Positions 1 through 5,266 of a stretch of 13,854 nucleotides of DNA are shown piece after piece; the first letter of the stretch is position 1, and the number at the start of each line of letters is the position of its first letter. A model generated the notes under the pieces. It worked only from the letters and a program-made list of their open reading frames with translations, did not search any database and was not told the DNA's origin. The DNA is from Candidatus Bathyarchaeota archaeon (GTDB lineage: Archaea > Thermoproteota > Bathyarchaeia > Bathyarchaeales > Bathycorpusculaceae), in NCBI GenBank assembly GCA_030626685.1, contig DAOUTL010000018.1:1-13854 (forward strand), read 5' to 3'. Both the position numbers and the translations under genes were made by a program.

Positions 1-548
1 CTGGTGGCGTTGCTGGTCAAGTTTTTCTGGTGGCGAGGGGGGTTGATCTCGGTAAGCCAAACATGGATTTTCTGGAGCGGAAAGGACTTTTAGGTTTTGT
101 GCCGGGTATAAAGGAGCTTATGCAGAGGTATCCAGACAAGATTAAGGTACCTTTGGACGTTGCTGTGGAAGTGGACGGTAAGCGAAAAGAGATTTCGGTT
201 AATGAACTGCCGACGGATTATCCAATATTTGACGTTGGAGCAAAAACTGTTGAGGACTATGCGAAGATTATAAGGAGTGCGAAGTCAATTGTGGTCAGCG
301 GACCCATGGGAGTTTATGAAAACAGCGAATTTATCTTCGGAACAAAAAGAATTTTAGAGGAAGTCGCGAATTCGCAAGCGTTCTCTCTTGCGGGTGGCGG
401 TCACACGGTAGCAGCCCTACAAGAGCTTGGGCTGTCCAGTAAAATCTCTTACATCAGCACCGCTGGTGGAGCACTGATAGAGTTTCTGATGGGCAAGAAA
501 CTGTCAGGTGTTGCCGCACTTGAAAAAGCAGCAGCCAGAAAACCTTAA
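1..548 (+). CDS. pgk: Phosphoglycerate kinase, archaeal type (3' part)
   Basis: This is the C-terminal 181 residues of phosphoglycerate kinase; the start lies off the left edge and the first whole codon is at position 3. The enzyme transfers phosphate between 1,3-bisphosphoglycerate and ADP in cytosolic glycolysis and gluconeogenesis. Visible landmarks of the nucleotide-binding C-terminal lobe are SGPMGVYE (about visible residues 99-106), the glycine loop GGGHT (131-135) and the terminal STAGGALIEFLMG segment (152 onward). GGGHT rather than GGGDS or GGGDT, and the insert around VDGKRKEISVNELP, suit archaeal PGKs as I know them. The gene ends in TAA and is followed by T-rich DNA. It is not obviously connected to the restriction genes downstream and probably marks the conserved chromosomal side of the junction. 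Confidence 0.95.
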   Translation, partial: GGVAGQVFLVARGVDLGKPNMDFLERKGLLGFVPGIKELMQRYPDKIKVPLDVAVEVDGKRKEISVNELPTDYPIFDVGAKTVEDYAKIIRSAKSIVVSGPMGVYENSEFIFGTKRILEEVANSQAFSLAGGGHTVAALQELGLSSKISYISTAGGALIEFLMGKKLSGVAALEKAAARKP

Positions 549-556
549 CCACCCCT

Positions 557-582
557 CTTATTTTTATGCTTGACTTATTTTC
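557..582 (+). terminator. T-rich tract after pgk, possible archaeal terminator
   Basis: The sequence just downstream of the pgk stop codon contains several T runs (CTTATTTTTATG, then TTATTTTCTC). Archaeal RNA polymerase commonly terminates at oligo-T tracts without a strong hairpin, and no stable stem is visible here. The position fits but there is no direct proof. Confidence 0.35.
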
Positions 583-731
583 TCAATTAAACAAAAAACA
601 CCCATGACGACATGATATAGGCGTTGGTGCTAAGCCAACCATTTAGAACATGTTATCGTAGGGAATTCAAGCTGAACTTGAAGAAGAGCTTAGCTCCTTT
701 TGTGCCGCGAAAGAAAAAAAATATTGTAACA

Positions 732-753
732 CAAATCAGCTGGTGTGTGCTTT
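732..753 (+). repeat. Flanking direct repeat A1 (pairs with 4996-5017)
   Basis: This 22-base segment begins CAAATCAGCTGG, continues TGTGTG and ends CTTT. It matches 4996-5017 at 19 of 22 positions. All three differences are T here against C there (TGTGTG against CGCGCG). The two copies lie in the same orientation on opposite sides of the restriction-modification block. Part of the copy (GCTTTTATA) may also be a TATA box. Confidence 0.6.
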
Positions 754-868
754 TATAAATCAAGTTAAAATTTTATGAGCTTTTGACTTCTTCATTTACT
801 TGTGAAGTTATAAACTTGGAAAGCGTACATACATGTACTTCTGCTTTTTGATTTTATTCTAAATGTCG

Positions 869-894
869 CGTGCGCTAGTTTTAATTAGCACAAC
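869..894 (+). repeat. Flanking direct repeat A2 (pairs with 5144-5171)
   Basis: The segment starts CGTGCGCTAGTTTT and goes on to AATTAGCACAAC. It matches 5144-5171, which begins CGTGCGTTAGTTTT, at 13 of the first 14 bases. After a 2-base gap the shared AATTA and CAAC blocks follow. It lies 137 bases after repeat A1; the partner pair is 148 bases apart, so the arrangement as well as the sequence is duplicated. Confidence 0.5.
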
Positions 895-910
895 TAAGAC
901 TCATTAATTA

Positions 911-1810
911 TTGGATGACAAGAAAATGTCCGAGAAGAATAAACAGACAACTCTCGAAGGAAAGATTGCACCACGAGGAAAAGTTGATCCTAGAAACAAA
1001 CTCAATGATTTGACTGGCAAAGAATGGAACTACGCCACCAGAAGTGTAATTGTCACAGCCTATCCTGTAAGTGGCCCAAAAAGTTTGGCTGCAGAGATTC
1101 GGCGTCAACATCCCTCGCCGAAACCTCCCCAATTATGTCGACATTTCGTCAAATTTTTTACGAAGAAAGGTGCGACGGTTTTAGATCCATTTATGGGAGT
1201 TGGGGGAACTCTTATAGCATGCTCTTTGTCAGGAAGGAAAGGAATTGGAATTGATATCAATCCAAAATGGATAGAGACCTATAAGAAAGCGTGTAGCTTT
1301 TTGGGTATTCAAGTGCAGACGGTATATTGCGCGGACAGTAGAGAAATATTGAAATTGGGACTACCGGAAGTCGATTTCATACTTACGGACCCTCCTTATT
1401 CATTCATGCTTTCGAAGGAACGAACTGGAGAGAAAAAGAAAATTGGAAAAGGTTTCGAAGCCAAGCCCTTTTCGACCTTGCCTCAAGACCTTGGAAATGT
1501 TGATTACCCTACCTATAGAAAAGAACTGAAGAAGATAATGGCCTTAGCGTGTAATAGGTTAAGAAAGGGAAAATATGTTGCCATATTTGCCAAAGACCTC
1601 AGTCACGAGGGGCGAATGACACCAGTTCACTGTCATATTATCCAAGACATGATGGACATCCCTCTACGCTACAAAGGTTTGACGATTTGGTACGATAAAA
1701 CAATCAACCTATATCCTTTTGGTTATCCTTATCAGTACGTACCCAATCAAGTTCATCAATACATCCTAATCTTCCAAAAGGAGAACGACGTAACAGTTCC
1801 GGAGGTGTAG
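911..1810 (+). CDS. Site-specific DNA methyltransferase (N4-cytosine/N6-adenine type)
   Basis: This 299-residue protein transfers a methyl group from S-adenosylmethionine to the exocyclic amino group of adenine or cytosine in a specific DNA site. The AdoMet loop is DPFMGVGGT (residues 92-100, motif I), followed by GIGIDIN (111-117) and the catalytic TDPPYS (159-164, motif IV). Motif I precedes motif IV by only about 65 residues. The N-terminal NDLTGKEW and the C-terminal VHQYILIFQK are common in this pfam01555-like group. The chosen start is TTG at 911; ATG at 926 is an alternative, since neither has a strong ribosome-binding site. The endonuclease gene begins 2 nt after the stop codon, so the two form an operon and this is very likely the protecting enzyme of that pair. 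Whether it makes N6-methyladenine or N4-methylcytosine cannot be told from DPPY alone. Confidence 0.92.
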   Translation: MDDKKMSEKNKQTTLEGKIAPRGKVDPRNKLNDLTGKEWNYATRSVIVTAYPVSGPKSLAAEIRRQHPSPKPPQLCRHFVKFFTKKGATVLDPFMGVGGTLIACSLSGRKGIGIDINPKWIETYKKACSFLGIQVQTVYCADSREILKLGLPEVDFILTDPPYSFMLSKERTGEKKKIGKGFEAKPFSTLPQDLGNVDYPTYRKELKKIMALACNRLRKGKYVAIFAKDLSHEGRMTPVHCHIIQDMMDIPLRYKGLTIWYDKTINLYPFGYPYQYVPNQVHQYILIFQKENDVTVPEV

Positions 1811-1812
1811 GA

Positions 1813-3396
1813 ATGCCCACTGAAAGGACTCTGGGATGGGTACAAGATGCGTATGACCTTAAAAAGATAATTCTCGTGCCTTCAGTTGTGGAGGAGGAGG
1901 AAAGGGTAACCTACTCAGAACTCTCCCATCGTGTGCATACCCGTCTAGAAGTTGGTGCTGGCCGCCCTCGTTGGCCTTGGGCTGTTGACGGTTTTATCAG
2001 AGCTGCTCATTCATTGCAACTCTTAAAATACTTTCGTGAAGATGATACGTTTACTTCAACAACACATGCCTCTTCCATCCTGTCATCGATAAGCAGAAGA
2101 ATAAGAACGCTTGTTGGAGAAGAGACGCTGGAGCCGGAGCCAAGGAACATAGATGCCTTCAAAGAAGTAATGTTGATGAATCCACAGGTTGTCCGGCTGT
2201 TATTCCTACTCGACCAAAACCCAGAGGGCTTGACTAAGTATGAGATTGGTGAAAGGTTTGGCTTCGTTGGCGAGCCGGGTTTCAGTCACATTACACAAGA
2301 GTTGAGAATTAGATCAGAAGATCCGAATGCAGAAGGAAGCGCCGACAAATATGCTCGCACGTATTTTAGATGGCTTGAACAAATGGGTTGGGCCGAGTCA
2401 CGACATAAACCCGTAGTAGTTGATAACGAGACTAGAAGTTATCAGGCATATTACATTACATACGAGGGTAGACAAGCCAAACGCAGAGCTGAAGGTTTAC
2501 CGAAATACGTTGTGTATGAATCTTTGGCAAGTAGAAAAAATCCTTTTTGGGATAGAGAAAGAAGAATCAGAGCCACTCTGATCGACATTTTGTCTTCAAG
2601 AGATCCAATGCGACTTGATGGTATCAGGAATCTACTTATCGAGAGGTTGAATGAGCGTTTTTCTAAGAAAGCAGTAAAGATAGAGATAGAAGAACTGGTG
2701 AATTTTGGATTAAGAATTTCCAGAGCGAGAAGTACTTACAAGTTACATGATAGGCTCATTCTCGATATTCCGTATCTTCCTCCGATCGGACCAGCAGTCC
2801 CAGAAATTAGACCCGCTGAACAAATTCGGTGGGAGGCTCAGCACCTCTCAGAAGATTTGTTAGAAGCACTGGCCATAGCTTTTGATTCTTCTAGATGGAG
2901 AGAATTAGAAGACAAAGTTCTAGTGATTTTTGAACAACTGGGCTACTCGTGTAAACACCTTGGCTACCATGCTCCAATTCGAGAAAATCCAGACATAATC
3001 TCCTATTATCTTGATTCTCGTGGGGTTTTTGATAGGTATGCATTAATTATTGACACGAAGGCATACAGAAGACTATACACAATACCCAGTAATGCACGAA
3101 GAGCCATGGTGAGCTATATCAACGACAACGCTGAAGATATGGTTAGAAATCTTGTTCCAAACATCAAGTTTTCATTCGTTTCGGGAAAATTTGGGGGGAA
3201 TATTCCAGAGAAGCTTTTGAAGATACAGAGTGAAACTCGCGTTATGGGTTCTTGCATCACTGTGGAAGCTTTGCTTTTTGCGCTCGAACAGCGGAGGGTT
3301 CATCCGGCAAGTGTAAACCCAATGAGATTAGGACCGCTTTTTTCCTCGATGCGCGAGATCACTAAAGCTGATATCGACAGTCTTTACAGGGAGTAA
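1813..3396 (+). CDS. FokI-like type IIS restriction endonuclease
   Basis: This 527-residue protein aligns with FokI (about 580 residues) over its whole length, judged from my memory of the FokI sequence. The N-terminal RTLGWVQ (residues 5-11) matches RTFGWVQ. SADKYAR (176-182) matches SSDKYAR in the DNA-recognition region of winged-helix subdomains. The C-terminal nuclease domain carries KHLG (381-384), PD (393-394), IIDTKAY (412-418) and FSFVSGKFGGN (453-463). Predicted catalytic residues are D394, D414 and K416, equivalent to FokI D450, D467 and K469. The enzyme should bind an asymmetric site and cut at a fixed distance on one side. Its specificity cannot be read from sequence. A strong Shine-Dalgarno GGAGGTG (1801-1807) sits 5 nt before the ATG, overlapping the end of the methyltransferase gene. 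The domain is shorter than FokI in the loop after residue 440, and the FokI dimer-contact residues are not kept (R430, S434). Confidence 0.92.
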   Translation: MPTERTLGWVQDAYDLKKIILVPSVVEEEERVTYSELSHRVHTRLEVGAGRPRWPWAVDGFIRAAHSLQLLKYFREDDTFTSTTHASSILSSISRRIRTLVGEETLEPEPRNIDAFKEVMLMNPQVVRLLFLLDQNPEGLTKYEIGERFGFVGEPGFSHITQELRIRSEDPNAEGSADKYARTYFRWLEQMGWAESRHKPVVVDNETRSYQAYYITYEGRQAKRRAEGLPKYVVYESLASRKNPFWDRERRIRATLIDILSSRDPMRLDGIRNLLIERLNERFSKKAVKIEIEELVNFGLRISRARSTYKLHDRLILDIPYLPPIGPAVPEIRPAEQIRWEAQHLSEDLLEALAIAFDSSRWRELEDKVLVIFEQLGYSCKHLGYHAPIRENPDIISYYLDSRGVFDRYALIIDTKAYRRLYTIPSNARRAMVSYINDNAEDMVRNLVPNIKFSFVSGKFGGNIPEKLLKIQSETRVMGSCITVEALLFALEQRRVHPASVNPMRLGPLFSSMREITKADIDSLYRE

Positions 3397-3436
3397 ACAA
3401 GAGCAGGGCAGCTTGGTCTAGACAATTAGATTGAGG

Positions 3437-3598
3437 CTATCGCTTTGGTATTGTATGGCTCAGTTTTCCTTCACGGAAGTATGCCTTAAAAGACTTCTTG
3501 CATTTCTTACAGTCAAACCTCTTCACATGAAAAGCTGAATAATCCCACTCCTTAGTCGTAGTAGAAACTTCAGTACCACACCTTGGACACCTAACCAA
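3437..3598 (-). CDS. Small zinc-ribbon protein
   Basis: This is a 53-residue protein with two cysteine pairs, CPRCG (residues 4-8) and CKKCKKSF (30-37), spaced as in a single zinc ribbon, followed by a basic tail GKLSHTIPKR. I do not recognise a named family; short archaeal proteins of this shape are often DNA- or RNA-binding. The chosen start is TTG at 3598, because GGAGG at 3610-3606 lies 7 nt upstream. The reading frame stays open back to TTG 3667, but that extension has low-complexity residues and would place the ribosome site inside the gene. The gene is convergent with the FokI-like gene (41-base gap) and lies downstream of the Mrr-type gene on the same strand, with its own TATA box candidate. 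It could be an accessory or regulator of the restriction genes; that is inference. Confidence 0.75.
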   Translation of the reverse strand: MVRCPRCGTEVSTTTKEWDYSAFHVKRFDCKKCKKSFKAYFREGKLSHTIPKR

Positions 3599-3694
3599 GA
3601 CCAAACCTCCACGATAAAATGTAATGCAATGACTTGATAACATTTTCGCATGCATATTGGACAACAAACGGGATTAGCGGGGACTAGCATGCAT

Positions 3695-3702
3695 GTATAT
3701 AA
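3695..3702 (-). promoter_or_regulatory. TATA box candidate for the zinc-ribbon gene
   Basis: Read on the minus strand this is TTATATAC, a good archaeal TATA element. Transcription would begin near 3670, about 70 bases before the TTG start at 3598. The palindrome GCATGCAT occurs immediately downstream (3694-3687) and again in the presumed leader (3655-3648), which suggests an operator. Confidence 0.45.
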
Positions 3703-3761
3703 CAATACAACGAGTTCGTAGAAGATAATTTCGATTATTTTTGAAGGAATACTTGGTCCTT

Positions 3762-4709
3762 CTACTCGATAGAGGAGAGAGCCCATATCCTTTTCAACGG
3801 AATTTTCGCTTTTATTTCAGGGTCTATTTTTTCGTAGTTCTTGAGTAGCTGTTCAATTAGTTGCTGAGGCCCCCATAGCTTAATCTGAAAGGCGTCTTTT
3901 CTTGCCTCTTTCTCTACCGTATTTTTGAATCCTGCCCATGAAACCAGCAGTCCATGTGTGGCATTAATTGATGACATTGTGCCCTTGAGCTGTCGATAAA
4001 CATCCACACCAACGGTAGATTTCTGAGATTTGACTTGGACGCATATTCTCGGCTCCGATAATCCAAGTGGACCTTTGGAGGCGGTAATATCGACACCTCC
4101 ATCACTTCCCGGAGGGGACTGGGCTGTCATGAAACCTTGTGCTTCAAGAATGGAGGCTACTAGCGTAGCTAACTCGTGACCTTTGAATTTTCTTTGAATG
4201 AAATCGTTTATTTGATTTAATGCTTCATCTTCAATGTCTCTCAGGATCTCTTCTCCGGGAACTCCCGTTTCAGTTACAGGTTTTTTTCCTGCTATAACAT
4301 CTACCACCCTCTTTTCGGCGTTTCTAGCCCGAGCTCGACAAAAGGTCATGTATGCGCCAAATGAATAGAGGAGATCTTGGTCGAAACTTGTCCGAGGGAC
4401 ATCCGTCTTCTTCCATTCAACACATCTAGTATGTCGCATTTCTGTCCCAAGGTCATTTCGAAATTCATAGTCGCTCTTGATTACACCAACAGCTATCTTT
4501 CTTGTCGTCTTTAGTGGAACAACTATAATATCCCCTATTTTCGCTTTCTTGATAAACGAAAGAATCTGGCCAACATGATTCCTCATCCTCCCTGTAGATG
4601 CATCAGGATATGTATTCCGGTATAATGTCTTCAGTTCATTTCGTGTGTTGATTTGAGAAAGATCTCCTAAATCTTCCCAACCAATCCCCAATACAGAATT
4701 TTCTAACAT
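3762..4709 (-). CDS. Mrr-type restriction endonuclease with N-terminal PUA/EVE-like domain
   Basis: This 315-residue protein has a C-terminal Mrr_cat PD-(D/E)XK nuclease: GHELA (residues 177-181), PGSDGGVDI (200-208) and CVQVKSQ (223-229), giving catalytic D207, Q225 and K227. The N-terminal 130 residues begin with VLGIGWEDLGDLS. They continue with GDIIVVPLK, AVGVIKSDYEF and a QDLLYSFGAYMTFC segment. This resembles the PUA/EVE-like domains fused to Mrr nucleases, some of which read modified bases, so a modification-dependent (type IV) restriction role is likely. I chose ATG 4709 because the conserved domain starts six residues later and AAAGG lies just upstream. The frame is open to ATG 4760 and TTG 4775, so up to 337 residues are possible. 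The gene is transcribed against the FokI-like operon. Confidence 0.85.
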   Translation of the reverse strand: MLENSVLGIGWEDLGDLSQINTRNELKTLYRNTYPDASTGRMRNHVGQILSFIKKAKIGDIIVVPLKTTRKIAVGVIKSDYEFRNDLGTEMRHTRCVEWKKTDVPRTSFDQDLLYSFGAYMTFCRARARNAEKRVVDVIAGKKPVTETGVPGEEILRDIEDEALNQINDFIQRKFKGHELATLVASILEAQGFMTAQSPPGSDGGVDITASKGPLGLSEPRICVQVKSQKSTVGVDVYRQLKGTMSSINATHGLLVSWAGFKNTVEKEARKDAFQIKLWGPQQLIEQLLKNYEKIDPEIKAKIPLKRIWALSSIE

Positions 4710-4951
4710 TCGCCTTTCTCGTTGGCCTCGACGTCCTCCTTTACAAATCCACAACGGCATGATTCCCACTACCAAACAGTTTGTACAAATTGAAGTTTAA
4801 GTTTTGTGCAACAACCAGCGCGCACTAAAGCCTCCACAAGTATACAATTAACGATTCTCCAATAAACGTTGCCAAACAATATACCAACTTTCTTGACTTG
4901 GCATGTCTGATATAAAAAATTTCTTTGCCCGACAAAACTAGTAGGATGTAA

Positions 4952-5122
4952 CTGCTGCATTTTTGGGTACTCAAAAGAAATTTTTTCTCGGTACTCAAAT
5001 CAGCTGGCGCGCGCTTTATCTTTTATGCGGATAAGTGGCTTGAAGCTCTCGGTTGGAGCAAAGGTATAACGCTGAAAATTGACCGAGACCCAGACGGCAA
5101 CATAAAGATTCGCAAAACATAG
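4952..5122 (+). pseudogene. Remnant of an AbrB/SpoVT-like DNA-binding protein
   Basis: The open frame ends in TAG at 5120-5122 and decodes a C-terminal segment with FYADKWLEALGW, SKGITLKI and DGNIKIRKT. The pattern W-x-x-x-LGW-x-KG followed by an acidic turn and IxIRK resembles the swapped-hairpin AbrB fold of archaeal antitoxin or regulator proteins. The frame is closed upstream by TAA at 4949-4951 and has no ATG, GTG or TTG before the conserved part, so it is probably a broken 5'-truncated gene. Repeat B1 lies within it and encodes KSAGARF. The diverged copy at 732-753 would read KSAGVCF in the same phase before a stop. A real small gene with an unusual start is the alternative. Confidence 0.4.
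4996..5017 (+). repeat. Flanking direct repeat B1 (pairs with 732-753)
   Basis: This is the right-hand copy of the 22-base repeat: CAAATCAGCTGG, then CGCGCG, then CTTT. It is identical to the left copy except for three C/T differences in the central alternating tract. It overlaps the AbrB-like remnant. Confidence 0.6.
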
Positions 5123-5143
5123 AGACATTTAAAAAAAGCTACT

Positions 5144-5171
5144 CGTGCGTTAGTTTTTCAATTAAGTCAAC
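5144..5171 (+). repeat. Flanking direct repeat B2 (pairs with 869-894)
   Basis: The segment opens CGTGCGTTAGTTTT and ends AATTAAGTCAAC. It matches A2 at 13 of the first 14 bases and again in the AATTA and CAAC blocks after a 2-base insertion. It lies 148 bases after B1 and about 95 bases before the GH57 start, so it may mark the right boundary of the accessory block. Confidence 0.5.
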
Positions 5172-5266
5172 CATTCTGTTTTCTTCTCGTTCTTTTGGTC
5201 ATCGCATCGCATATAGCAAATTAGAAATAACCGCGTGAGTTGATAAAGTGAATAGAGGTTAACGCT

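Larger units (their letters stand above)
549..910. other. Intergenic region between pgk and the methyltransferase
   Basis: This stretch of 362 bases shows no convincing gene. It contains the T-rich tract after pgk, a short GTTGG/CCAAC hairpin (623-639), a purine-rich stretch ending in eight A residues (near 711-721), and two segments that recur in diverged form on the far side of the restriction block (732-753 and 869-894). A TGCTTTTATA sequence within the first repeat could act as a TATA box, but it lies about 160 bases before the methyltransferase start. The region is AT-rich and reads like an integration junction or decayed sequence. Confidence 0.5.
4710..5266. other. Intergenic region between the Mrr-type gene and the GH57 gene
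   Basis: This stretch of 557 bases has no intact gene I can support. From left to right it holds the possible N-terminal extension of the Mrr-type protein (to 4775), a minus-strand TATA-like TTTTTATATC (near 4909-4918), and a short direct repeat GGTACTCAAA (4966-4975 and 4990-4999). It then holds repeat B1 inside an AbrB-like remnant (4952-5122), repeat B2, a pyrimidine-rich tract (5174-5200), and the leader of the GH57 gene with its GAGG ribosome site at 5255-5258. Confidence 0.5.

Noticed and set aside
623..639. GTTGG/CCAAC hairpin after pgk, considered as an RNA element or terminator
   Set aside because: There are only five base pairs with a seven-base loop and no following T run. A stem this small is expected by chance.
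624..758. Short plus-strand frame starting TTG 624 and ending at the TAA at 756-758
   Set aside because: The roughly 44-residue product is lysine-rich near its end, resembles nothing I know, and lacks a ribosome site. It runs through repeat A1 by chance.
1801..1831. Presence of GGATG (the FokI site) around the restriction genes as evidence for target specificity
   Set aside because: GGATG and CATCC occur repeatedly through the window at what looks like chance frequency, so neither avoidance nor enrichment can be argued.
3523..3786. Minus-strand frame of 87 codons overlapping the zinc-ribbon gene and the end of the Mrr-type gene
   Set aside because: It is read in a different phase from two better supported genes, and its product has no family features.
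4769..4960. Minus-strand open frame of 63 codons upstream of the Mrr-type gene, starting at ATG 4960
   Set aside because: It has no ribosome site, no recognisable domain and an unnatural composition, and it contains a likely TATA element. Most likely non-coding leader sequence.
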